From contig JBKPSC010000235.1 in assembly GCA_046734915.1 (NCBI GenBank), positions 1 through 15,382 on the forward strand: a DNA stretch of 15,382 nucleotides. Reading direction: 5' to 3'. Position 1 is the stretch's first letter; the number at the start of each line of letters is the position of its first letter. Below, one piece after another: positions 1 to 7,103 of the stretch. Under the pieces are notes generated by a model. That model saw nothing but the letters and a program-made list of their open reading frames with translations, had not been told where the DNA came from and did not search any database. The stretch is from VFZL01 sp046734915. Its GTDB lineage: Bacteria > Acidobacteriota > Vicinamibacteria > Vicinamibacterales > CAVVIG01. The position numbers were made by a program, and so were the translations under genes.

Positions 1-2
1 GA

Positions 3-299
3 TATCAGAAGCTGGCCGGCGGATTGTGGGGATTCACATTACTTGGGTTGACCGTGATCGGCCTCGTCCGTGCTCGCGGTGAATCGTTCAGCCTGACGTA
101 TGTCGTTTCAGTGATTGTTGTCTATCCACTGATATATTCGATTGCCATCGCAGTGACTCGTTACCGACTTCCCTTAGAGAGCTTGCTCGTTGTGTTTGCG
201 GGTTTTGGAGTCGATTCGCTGCTGCTTCCGTTGCAAGCTCGAGTGTCTAGACAGCGTCCTTCGGTTGCCGATCCGTCGGTCCCGGCGCCCGGGCGGTAA
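3..299 (+). CDS. C-terminal fragment of a multi-pass membrane protein, probably an ArnT/PMT-type glycosyltransferase (5' end outside window)
   Basis: The reading frame is open from the left edge and ends at a TAA at 297-299, giving the last 98 residues. The sequence shows two long hydrophobic stretches separated by basic residues. The end of the second contains TRYRLPLES, just after a hydrophobic helix. An 'RYR-P-x-P/E' signature near the C-terminus is common in membrane glycosyltransferases of the dolichyl-phosphate-mannose mannosyltransferase/ArnT superfamily (GT39/GT83), which move sugars from lipid carriers on the outer face of the inner membrane. The tail after the last helix is polar and proline-rich. 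The DNA here looks less GC-rich than the rest of the window, as is frequent for surface-polysaccharide genes. The family is a guess from the C-terminus only; another polytopic membrane protein is possible. Confidence 0.5.
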   Translation, partial: YQKLAGGLWGFTLLGLTVIGLVRARGESFSLTYVVSVIVVYPLIYSIAIAVTRYRLPLESLLVVFAGFGVDSLLLPLQARVSRQRPSVADPSVPAPGR

Positions 300-473
300 A
301 ATCCCCAAAGCCTCATCCCCTCGGTGTCCATCGGCATGTGCAGCATGGTTGCCACGGCGGCGAATTGTTGCACGACATCTGCGAGCTGCGTTCTGATGTC
401 TTCGTCCGTCGACTGGCTCACGCATGACTGCGGGTCACGACTGGACGAGTTTTGAATCGCGACATTGCGTCGA

Positions 474-515
474 GCGCTACACGCACGACGAGTCGAGATA
501 GCGCACCCGTTTTTT
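474..515 (+). terminator. Possible intrinsic terminator
   Basis: GCGCTA at 474-479 pairs with TAGCGC at 499-504. The enclosed loop holds its own small stem, CGAC (486-489) with GTCG (492-495). Six T follow at 510-515, but five bases separate the stem from the T run, which is longer than ideal. It lies 175 bases past the stop codon of the membrane protein, so it could end that transcript or an unseen small RNA. Alternatively it is a chance hairpin. Confidence 0.35.
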
Positions 516-776
516 CAAAGCAATTCTTCTGATCGTGCGCCGCTCGGTGTGACGAGTGTGTAAATCTGCGTCACCTCGGGAAGGACGCGACAGCGATCGC
601 CGCCCGTCAATCTCGATAGCCTGGCTCGATCGCCGAGCAAATCTCGACGATCGCTTGTTCGGCGGCGAAATTGCTCCTGCCCTCGGCACTCGACATTTCC
701 ATCCCCCAGTCGGCGTCGGCGGTGGTGTCGCTGCGACTCCTCCGCGTCGAGGTAGCGGTGTGTCAACGGTTCGAGC

Positions 777-785
777 AAAGGGGGG
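777..785 (+). promoter_or_regulatory. Strong Shine-Dalgarno sequence deciding the start at 791
   Basis: AAAGGGGGG ends five bases before ATG 791. It supports that ATG over the longer in-frame ORF opening at 671, whose extra 40 residues do not resemble a signal peptide. Starting at 791 gives a normal secretion signal. Confidence 0.7.
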
Positions 786-790
786 ATGTC

Positions 791-2164
791 ATGAAAAGCA
801 CGTCGATCTCGACGATCGTCGGGCTCGCCATTGCGAGTCTCGTCGGATCACAGGCCAACATCGCGTCACAAGGGCCAGGCGGCGCGGGCGCGAAAGATCC
901 CGGCGTTCGCAGCGGTGCTGCCGCCGCCGGCCAGACGCTGCCCGGATTGACCAGTCAGGAGCTCGAATATTTCGAGGCGGGGGCGGACTTCGCAGAAGCC
1001 GAAACCGTGGACGACGGCGTGGGGCCGAGAATGAATCTGGACAGCTGCTCGGGCTGTCACGCTCAGCCAGCCGTGGGGGGAACGAGTCCGGCGGTCAACC
1101 CGCAGTTTGCGTTCGCAACGCAGAATGGCGGCGCCGATTCCGTGCCGCCGTTCATCACCGCAAATGGTCCGGTGCGCGAGGCCCGGTTCATCCGGAATGC
1201 CGATGGAACCGCCGATGGCGGCGTCCACGCACTGTTCACGATCGCCGGGCGGACCGGTGCAGCCGGCTGCCGCCTGTCGCAACCTGATTTCGTGGCGCAG
1301 ATGGCCGCGCACAATGTGATCTTCCGCATCCCCACGCCGGTCTTTGGTGCCGGGCTCATCGAGCAGATTCCCGACTCGGCGATTGCCGCCAACCGCACGA
1401 CCAACCAGGCGAACAAACGCGCCGTCGGCATCAACGGCCGGCCGAATTTCCATGTCTCCGGCCGCACTATCACCGGCCAGTCGAACCACAACGGGAACGA
1501 CGGCACCATTGCCCGGTTCGGCTGGAAGGCCCAGAACAAATCGCTGCTGATCTTCTCGGGCGAGGCCTATAACGTGGAGATGGGCATCACGAGCGACCTG
1601 TTTCCAACCGAACGCGACGAGGACCCCCGCTGCCAGCAGGCGATGGTGCCCAACAGCGTCACTGACATGAACACCGACGATCCGGTCGAGTCGATGAGCT
1701 CCATCGAGAAGTTCTCTCACTTCATGCGGTTTCTCGCGCCGCCGACGCCGTCGTCGGATACGCCGGGAGGCGCGCGGTCGATCTCGGGCGGCAAGAAGGG
1801 ATTCTCGTCAGCTGGATGCGCGATGTGCCACACGCCCGAGTTCACGACTGGGCGGTCACCGATCGCGGCGCTGTACGGGAAGCAGGTGGTGCTGTACTCG
1901 GATCTGCTGCTGCATGACATGGGCGCTGGCCTGGCCGACGGCGTGAGCCAGGGCGAAGCGGGTCCTCGCGAGTTCCGGACCGCGCCACTCTGGGGCCTGG
2001 GTCAGCGGATCTTCTTCCTGCACGACGGGAGGACGTCCGATCTCGTCGAGGCCATCCGTGCGCATCAGAGCGAGGGATCGGAAGCGAATCTGGTGGTGCA
2101 GCAGTTCCTCGATCTGCCGGCGAGCGACAAGCAGGACATTCTGAACTTCCTGCGATCGCTCTGA
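791..2164 (+). CDS. Di-heme oxidoreductase-like c-type cytochrome (DHOR / DUF1111 family)
   Basis: This predicted 457-residue protein is exported and carries two c-type heme sites. Residues 1-26 look like a signal peptide: a basic start, a hydrophobic core and small residues. The first heme motif is C86-S-G-C89-H90 and the second C343-A-M-C346-H347. Family landmarks include 'SDLLLHDMG-GLADG' (370-384), 'FRTAPLWGLG' (395-404) and 'FLHDGR' (409-414), all typical of the DHOR (PF06537) family, distantly related to bacterial cytochrome c peroxidases. Members act in the periplasm; the substrate is mostly unknown. Many are found beside imelysin-type iron-uptake proteins, but no such partner is visible here, so its role is open. 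Family assignment is secure; enzymatic activity is not shown. A hairpin follows the stop, and neither flank carries a same-strand partner close by. Confidence 0.9.
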   Translation: MKSTSISTIVGLAIASLVGSQANIASQGPGGAGAKDPGVRSGAAAAGQTLPGLTSQELEYFEAGADFAEAETVDDGVGPRMNLDSCSGCHAQPAVGGTSPAVNPQFAFATQNGGADSVPPFITANGPVREARFIRNADGTADGGVHALFTIAGRTGAAGCRLSQPDFVAQMAAHNVIFRIPTPVFGAGLIEQIPDSAIAANRTTNQANKRAVGINGRPNFHVSGRTITGQSNHNGNDGTIARFGWKAQNKSLLIFSGEAYNVEMGITSDLFPTERDEDPRCQQAMVPNSVTDMNTDDPVESMSSIEKFSHFMRFLAPPTPSSDTPGGARSISGGKKGFSSAGCAMCHTPEFTTGRSPIAALYGKQVVLYSDLLLHDMGAGLADGVSQGEAGPREFRTAPLWGLGQRIFFLHDGRTSDLVEAIRAHQSEGSEANLVVQQFLDLPASDKQDILNFLRSL

Positions 2165-2182
2165 CGCGTCGCGGCGGCCGAT

Positions 2183-2205
2183 GCCGACCCCGGTCAGGGG
2201 ACGGC
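2183..2205 (+). terminator. Probable terminator hairpin after the di-heme gene
   Basis: GCCG-A-CCCC (2183-2191) pairs with GGGG-A-CGGC (2197-2205) around a five-base loop. The eight GC pairs are interrupted by one A-A mismatch. It starts 18 bases after the stop codon. The following bases are only weakly T-rich, so it may be a weak or Rho-assisted terminator. An 11-bp direct repeat GGCCGATGCCG overlaps the left arm (2176-2186) and recurs at 2221-2231, where it forms part of a 12-bp palindrome at 2225-2236. Confidence 0.45.
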
Positions 2206-2234
2206 GCCGGGTGTTTCGATGGCCGATGCCGGCA

Positions 2235-2594
2235 TCATCTCATTCTGTGAATCACGCTTCGCGCGGCGGGTGCGCTGCCGAGTAGCTGTGTAGTGGCGGG
2301 CGCCACGGCGGTGGTGGGCGCCAGCATCAATATCTGCGGAATGACCCGGGCGGTCAGCGGAAGCCGTGGCAAAGGCGGTGGAGGCGCGAGCATGAACAAC
2401 GACGAGGCGAGCACCGCCAGAACTGCGGCGCCCGTGATGGTCTCGAGCAGCTCGCTGGCTGGGAGTTGAAAATCGGCGACAGCGATCGATGCGTGCAGCT
2501 CTTCGGCTGCAGGCACGTTCGTTGGACACTGCGTGTCATTCTCCGATAGAAAAAGTTCGAGAGGATCTTCTGCCAGCAAATCGCAGTGGCTCAT
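2235..2594 (-). CDS. Doubtful small membrane protein (hypothetical)
   Basis: This is a 119-residue ORF that I do not recognise. The first 50 residues are acidic and polar, with cysteines at 4 and 23. They are followed by one hydrophobic segment at about residues 52-70 and then a proline-rich stretch (PPPPLPRLP). A single membrane anchor with an acidic cytoplasmic N-terminus is a coherent arrangement. It lies downstream of the MFS gene on the same strand, 111 bases after its stop, and could be the second gene of that transcript. Against it: no Shine-Dalgarno precedes ATG 2594, overlapping ORFs exist in both other minus frames, and the composition could be a by-product of GC-rich DNA. If it is not real, 2165-2705 contains nothing except the hairpin and palindromes near 2180-2236. 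Confidence 0.3.
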   Translation of the reverse strand: MSHCDLLAEDPLELFLSENDTQCPTNVPAAEELHASIAVADFQLPASELLETITGAAVLAVLASSLFMLAPPPPLPRLPLTARVIPQILMLAPTTAVAPATTQLLGSAPAARSVIHRMR

Positions 2595-2705
2595 CGAGGG
2601 GGCCGGTAAGGTCCGACTGACTGCAACAGGCGAACCACGCCCGCGGCTCTGACAATCCTCGGCAAACGCTGGACTCGCCGCCGGAAGTCGGTAGGAGGGA
2701 TGCCT

Positions 2706-3980
2706 TTAGTCCCCGAGCACGTGGCCCTCGACGGGCGCCAACGCTAACGATGCGGCGAAGCTCAATGCGCCGCACGCCATCATGACGAACGCTGGCGCGG
2801 TTGAAAGGCCGGTGCTGCGGACGAGCGACGTCGCAACGAGTGGCGCGGTGCCGCTGAAGATGGTGAAGGCGACGTTGAATCCGAGCGCGACGCCGCTGAA
2901 TCGGAGCCGCGTCGGAAAAAGATCCGTCAGCACGACGGCGAACGTCCCGTTGACGAACGCCGCAGTCACGCCAGCCATCACCATCAGTCGCGTCGGGTCG
3001 AGCCGCTTGGCGGCGAGCGCGCTGTAGAAGGGCAAGGCCAGCAGCGTCAGCGCCAACGCGCCGCCGCAGAGCAGCGTGCGCGGACGCAGCCGTGTCGCGG
3101 CAACCGCATAACCGACGCCGACGATCGCCAGCGCGTGCACGATCACGCCGACAGTCTGCGAGACGACCGCCTGACGTGCGTCGTAACTGAGGACACTCGA
3201 CATGTATGCCGTCATATGAGAGAAGAACAGGCCGTTGAATCCCGCCGTCGCGGCCAGACAGGCGATACCCAGAGCGACTGATGACAGGTGGGTGCGCGCG
3301 ACTTCGCGCAGCGGTTGCCGCGCGGCGAGCGCTTTGATGCGCACGAATTCCGGTGACTCCTCGAGCGAGCGCCGCAGCACGAAGCTGACGAGTCCGCCAA
3401 GCCCGCCGACGACGAAAGCCACCCGCCAGCCGTACCGAGCCATCACCTCCGGCGCGAGCCAGGTACGGAGAATCAGACTCAGTCCCGTTGCCGCCGCAAC
3501 TCCCATCGTCACGCAGGCAAACACGACCCCGCAGACAAACGCCGCCTGCCGTCGCGCGGTTTCAACGACGTAAGTGAGCGCCCCCGGCAGTTCGCCGCCG
3601 AGACAGAAGCCTTGCAGCAGCCGCAGCGTGACCATCAGCAGGCTGGCGGCCGCTCCCCAAGTTGCGTATGAGGGAACCAGTCCCATCGCGAACGTCGCCG
3701 CGGACATGACGAAGATCGAGACGAGGAATACTCGCCGGCGTCCGTAGCGGTCGCCGAAGTGGCTGAGAACAATGCCGCCGATTGGGCGCGCAAGGTAGCC
3801 GACGGCGAACGCCGCGAACGACTGAATCAACGAGACGAGCGGTGTGGGGTTCGGGAAGATGGTGTCGCCGATGTCTCTCGCAAAAATGCCAAAGATGACG
3901 AAGTCGAAGAACTCGAGGGTTCCCCCCAGACTGGCCAGCAGCACGATGCGCCAGCCAGCGGCGCCGATCACGTCCCGCAC
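2706..3980 (-). CDS. MFS transporter, metabolite:H+ symporter (MHS) type
   Basis: A 424-residue inner-membrane protein of normal length for a 12-helix MFS carrier. The N-terminus 'LGGTLEFFDFVIFG' (18-31) closely matches the first helix of the MHS subfamily (ProP, ShiA, KgtP, CitA types). The loop 2-3 signature is GDRYGRRR at 76-83, preceded by 'ARPIGG' (64-69). 'RLLQGFCLGGELPGA' (120-134) is the helix 4 signature of the same group, although many members have W where this one has L131. MHS carriers import small organic acids or compatible solutes with protons; the substrate here cannot be told. The start is GTG at 3980, with no good upstream alternative. The gene is divergent from the run of genes on its right. 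Confidence 0.88.
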   Translation of the reverse strand: MRDVIGAAGWRIVLLASLGGTLEFFDFVIFGIFARDIGDTIFPNPTPLVSLIQSFAAFAVGYLARPIGGIVLSHFGDRYGRRRVFLVSIFVMSAATFAMGLVPSYATWGAAASLLMVTLRLLQGFCLGGELPGALTYVVETARRQAAFVCGVVFACVTMGVAAATGLSLILRTWLAPEVMARYGWRVAFVVGGLGGLVSFVLRRSLEESPEFVRIKALAARQPLREVARTHLSSVALGIACLAATAGFNGLFFSHMTAYMSSVLSYDARQAVVSQTVGVIVHALAIVGVGYAVAATRLRPRTLLCGGALALTLLALPFYSALAAKRLDPTRLMVMAGVTAAFVNGTFAVVLTDLFPTRLRFSGVALGFNVAFTIFSGTAPLVATSLVRSTGLSTAPAFVMMACGALSFAASLALAPVEGHVLGD

Positions 3981-4003
3981 TAAAACATTATGCCTGAGTT
4001 ACA
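3981..4003 (-). promoter_or_regulatory. Possible -10 element directly before the MFS start codon
   Basis: Read on the minus strand, CATAAT (3992-3987) is followed by six bases and then the GTG start at 3980. A -10 box at this spacing would put the transcription start at or next to the start codon, giving a leaderless mRNA. No Shine-Dalgarno is visible, which agrees. The -35 region is weak (CTGACG with a 15-base spacer), so this is tentative. The 161-base divergent interval up to 4141 shows no clear promoter for the plus-strand gene. Confidence 0.3.
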
Positions 4004-4141
4004 GATCCGTCAGAGACCGGCGGAAACCGTATGCGCCGTTCCAATTGGGAGCGTCAATATCGAGCATCGCTTACGAGGAATGCGATCAGGTGGGTGGGTA
4101 CAGCTATTGCGCCACCTGTGTGGACGGTTTTCAGAATTTCC

Positions 4142-5212
4142 ATGCGCATCAAGTTCACTCTAGTGGCTGCGATGCTCGTTTCTGCGCTACACGTCCCAGT
4201 GTATGCGCAGAGCGGGACCGCGGACCTGGGCGCTGCCGGATGGCGCGCCATACAAGACAGCGACGGCGAAGCCGCACACGAGCTGTTCGCCAGGGCGCTC
4301 GCGCTCAATCCGAACGACGCGGTGCTGCACCTTGGCGCCGGCGCCGCGGCACACCTGCTCGGGCAAAACACCGAAGCCACTCGATCGCTCCAGCGCGCGT
4401 TGACCATCGAACCGTCGCTGACAATAGCGTCGAAGCTGCTCGCCGAGATTGCGTTCCTCGGCGGTGACCTCGACCTCGCCATCGACACCTACGAACAGGC
4501 GCTCACGTACGCGCCGGACAACGGCGAATTGTCGTCGCGTCTCGATCGGCTCACCACCGAGCTGGTGCGCCGCCAGTCGGCGGCTCGATTCACGGTCACG
4601 GTCGCCGGGCCGCGTGACGATACGCTGACGGCGCGGGCGACGAAAGCGCTCGACACCGCTTACTGGCGGGTCGCCCGGCTCGTTGGCGCCTATCCTTCCG
4701 AAGCCATCGTCATCGAACTCGACACGTCGCGTCCGTTTCGTGACAGGGTCAGCACACCTGCGTGGAATTTGCCGCTTTTCGACGGCCGGATGGTCGTGAA
4801 CGCGGATGGCGCGGCAAGCGATCTCGACGCGTTCGATCGGGTGCTGACTCACGAGCTCACGCACGCGATGGTCGCCAGCATGGCGCCGACCGGCGTGCCC
4901 GGCTGGTTTCACGAGGGGCTGGCCCAGCTCGCCGAGCCCGCCGACGTCGCTCTGGCCGAGCGGCGGCTCAGGGCAGGCGGCGGCATCCCGTGGTCAGCAT
5001 TGAACGACGTCCACGCCCGCGGAGCCGGCGACGCGCAGATCCACAACGACATCAGCCTGCTCGTGGTGCGCGCGCTGCTGAACCGCATCGGCGGCCGTTC
5101 GACTGTCCTCCTGGACGACCTGGCCGACGGCCAGCCGCTCGACGTCGCGCTCGCGCAGTTCGGTTTCTCTTACGCCGATCTTCAAGCGGACGTGGCGAAT
5201 TACCTCCGGTAG
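4142..5212 (+). CDS. Secreted TPR protein with a zinc metallopeptidase domain (peptidase MA-like)
   Basis: Starting at ATG 4142 gives 356 residues with a clear signal peptide (MRIKF, hydrophobic core, VYA-QS with cleavage after A22). The longer ORF opening at 4031 adds 37 residues that bury this signal, so I reject that start. Residues about 30-135 form roughly three TPR-like helical pairs ('ALALNPNDAVLHLGAGAAAH', 'AIDTYEQALTYAPDN'). The C-terminal half has the zincin motif H237-E-L-T-H241 followed by 'GWFHEGLAQLAEP' with E258 as the likely third zinc ligand. This HExxH...hEGxA pattern is typical of the peptidase_MA_2 group. TPR repeats suggest a protein partner in the periplasm. The substrate is unknown. 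It lies 83 bases before the PEGA-protein gene, the first of the tightly packed group. Confidence 0.82.
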   Translation: MRIKFTLVAAMLVSALHVPVYAQSGTADLGAAGWRAIQDSDGEAAHELFARALALNPNDAVLHLGAGAAAHLLGQNTEATRSLQRALTIEPSLTIASKLLAEIAFLGGDLDLAIDTYEQALTYAPDNGELSSRLDRLTTELVRRQSAARFTVTVAGPRDDTLTARATKALDTAYWRVARLVGAYPSEAIVIELDTSRPFRDRVSTPAWNLPLFDGRMVVNADGAASDLDAFDRVLTHELTHAMVASMAPTGVPGWFHEGLAQLAEPADVALAERRLRAGGGIPWSALNDVHARGAGDAQIHNDISLLVVRALLNRIGGRSTVLLDDLADGQPLDVALAQFGFSYADLQADVANYLR

Positions 5213-5295
5213 GCCCAACCGGCGGAGCACGCACGTGACCAACACCCCAGCGGAGTCGCTCGCGAACGCATCGAATCGGCCGAGGACCGCCTGAT

Positions 5296-7095
5296 ATGGG
5301 CACCGTTCTCGCCATCGATCCGGGGCGGCGTCACGGCAAGACGCTCGACCAGATGACTCGTGAGCTGCGCGGCCACGAGATCGTCGTCGCCACCTCTGGC
5401 GACGAGGCGCTCGCCGTGTTCGAGACCGTTATTCCCGATCTGGTTCTGTTCCCGCTGTTCCTGGCTCCTGCCGACGAAGCCCGCATTCAATCCCGCCTGC
5501 GCGCGCTGCCCAGCCCCGCCGACCTGCAGATCTTGACCATACCCTTGCGTGCCTTCTTCGACTGGGAGGGCCACGCGACTCGTCCTGCTGCTGTTCCGCC
5601 CCGCTGGTACTACTGGTTCAAGCCACGGGATGGGTCGGATTTCGATCTCGGTGATCCACAAGCATTTGCCGAGACCGTGCGCGCGCGCATCGAACGTCCG
5701 CGGGCAACGCGAACGCTCATGCCCGAGCCGTCGATCGTTGCGGAACCGCAGCCGTACGTGCCGATCGTTCCGCCGGCGCCGCCTTGGGCTGCCGTAACGG
5801 TCCCCGCTGTCGAAGCGCCGCCGCCGGCGCCAATCGCGACACCCGCACCGCCTGTCGCCAGACCGGAGCCCACTCCAATCGACTGGCATCCAGCGGCGCT
5901 CAATGAGGAAGAAATCCGCGCCGAGTATCGGGCCGATCGCGACAGCGATCCGGCGCTCCCGGCGAATTCGAGCGAGGAAGCCGGCCCTGGGCGCGCGGCA
6001 GCGGCGTGGACGGCGGTGTCGGCCGGCGGCGCGGAGGCCGCGCACTGGACTTCGCAGTCCCTCGCCCGCGTGATGTCGCGCATCGGATCGGCTCGCGGGA
6101 CCATGACGGAGCAGACCCGTCGGGTACCGCCTGCCGTCTGGATCGGAGCGACGACTCTCATCGTTATCGCGACGCTGGGTGTCACTGGACGCATCACCCG
6201 GCTTGTCATGGCACCCATCGGTTGGGTGACGGCGGCGAAGGCCGGGTGGTTTCCGGCGCAGCCAAAAACCGGCCTCGCCGAGATTCAAACGGTGCCCGAT
6301 GGCGCACAAGTCTGGCTGAACGGACGGCAGATTGGCGAGACGCCGCTCAAAGCGGAATTCGCGACCGGCTCGCACGAGGTCGAGCTGCGCTACCGCGGAT
6401 CGTCACGCATGCTGACGCTCGACGTGCCAGCCGGCGGCACCGTCGTGCAGCGGATTGAATGGGCGGCGGCGAAGTCGTTCGGCAAGCTGCAAATCGAATC
6501 TGACCCGGCCGGCGCCTCGATTTCCATCGACGGCCTGGCGGCGGGTATGACGCCGCAGACGACGGAGGATCTCCCGGTTGGCCGCCACACCGTCGATTTC
6601 ACCGTTGGCGGCAACACCGTTCGCGAGATCGTGGAGGTCAAGGCCGGGCGCGTCACGACGGTCCGCACCTCTGTCTACCAGGGATGGCTGGCGCTCTTCT
6701 CGCCGATCGAGATGCGCGCCGCCGTCGACGGCCGGCCGGTGACCTTCGACGAACAAAACCGCGTGCTGCTGGCGGCAGGTAGTCACGAGCTGACGATTCA
6801 GAACCGGGCGCTCGGATATCAGGACGTTCGCACGATCGCGATAGCGCCTGGGAAAACGACCGCCGTGTCGGTTGTCCTGCCGACGACCCGCCTGAGCATC
6901 TCCGCCACAGGGCCCGCCGAAGTCTGGATCGACGGCGTCCGCATCGGCGACGCGCCGGTCGCCGATGTGCCCGTCGACATCGGCACGCGCGATGTGCTCC
7001 TGCGTTCAGCAGAACACGGTGAACGGCGGCTGACGGTGACGGCGACGGTCGCCCCGGTCCGTCTGATGGTCGATCTCAACGCGCCGACGCCCTGA
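5296..7095 (+). CDS. Membrane protein with degenerate receiver domain, proline-rich linker, one TM helix and PEGA repeats
   Basis: This 599-residue protein has no signal peptide. Residues 1-132 read as a response-regulator receiver fold: strand 1 'TVLAIDPG', strand 3 'IPDLVLFPLF' and strand 5 'WFKPRD' with K109-P110. The phosphoacceptor Asp position is Pro53, so it should not be phosphorylated. Residues 141-200 are proline- and alanine-rich. One membrane helix lies at about 278-297. After it come two clear PEGA repeats (about 327-390, 'DGAQVWLNGRQIGETPL'; 396-458, 'PAGASISIDGLAAGMTPQ'), one degenerate copy (459-529) and a last one (532-595, 'AEVWIDGVRIGDAPV'). The expected topology is receiver-like domain inside, PEGA repeats outside. 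PEGA domains are often envelope- or surface-associated. GAGG at 5282-5285 supports ATG 5296. The HEAT gene starts eight bases after the stop, so the two are surely co-transcribed. Confidence 0.82.
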   Translation: MGTVLAIDPGRRHGKTLDQMTRELRGHEIVVATSGDEALAVFETVIPDLVLFPLFLAPADEARIQSRLRALPSPADLQILTIPLRAFFDWEGHATRPAAVPPRWYYWFKPRDGSDFDLGDPQAFAETVRARIERPRATRTLMPEPSIVAEPQPYVPIVPPAPPWAAVTVPAVEAPPPAPIATPAPPVARPEPTPIDWHPAALNEEEIRAEYRADRDSDPALPANSSEEAGPGRAAAAWTAVSAGGAEAAHWTSQSLARVMSRIGSARGTMTEQTRRVPPAVWIGATTLIVIATLGVTGRITRLVMAPIGWVTAAKAGWFPAQPKTGLAEIQTVPDGAQVWLNGRQIGETPLKAEFATGSHEVELRYRGSSRMLTLDVPAGGTVVQRIEWAAAKSFGKLQIESDPAGASISIDGLAAGMTPQTTEDLPVGRHTVDFTVGGNTVREIVEVKAGRVTTVRTSVYQGWLALFSPIEMRAAVDGRPVTFDEQNRVLLAAGSHELTIQNRALGYQDVRTIAIAPGKTTAVSVVLPTTRLSISATGPAEVWIDGVRIGDAPVADVPVDIGTRDVLLRSAEHGERRLTVTATVAPVRLMVDLNAPTP

Positions 7096-7103
7096 ACGCA
7101 ATC

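Larger units (their letters stand above)
300..790. other. Gene-poor interval of about 490 bases before the di-heme protein gene
   Basis: No convincing gene is present. A minus-strand ORF (421 down to 161) has a protein-like first half but runs antisense into the upstream gene and has no visible ribosome-binding site. The plus-strand ORF in 556-1287 is an out-of-frame shadow. The interval holds a possible terminator hairpin followed by six T (474-515) and several CGATCG palindromes between about 590 and 655. A strong Shine-Dalgarno sequence lies just before 791. A promoter for the di-heme gene must lie here if that gene is transcribed alone, but no clear -35/-10 pair is visible. Confidence 0.6.

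Noticed and set aside
161..421. 86-residue minus-strand ORF with a protein-like start (MSQSTDEDIRTQLADVV)
   Set aside because: Its second half runs antisense through the last 139 bases of the upstream gene and turns low-complexity. It has no ribosome-binding site and an overlapping ORF of similar length in another frame.
866..1720. 284-residue minus-strand ORF inside the di-heme gene
   Set aside because: It is antisense to a well-supported gene with two heme motifs. Its translation is rich in Arg, His and Asp as expected from a GC-rich shadow frame.
4031..4141. 37-residue upstream extension of the TPR-peptidase
   Set aside because: It would place a tryptophan- and arginine-rich segment ahead of a good signal peptide that begins at 4142.
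5200..6375. 391-residue minus-strand ORF opposite the PEGA gene
   Set aside because: Arginine-rich shadow translation with no domain pattern, while the plus strand shows receiver and PEGA signatures.
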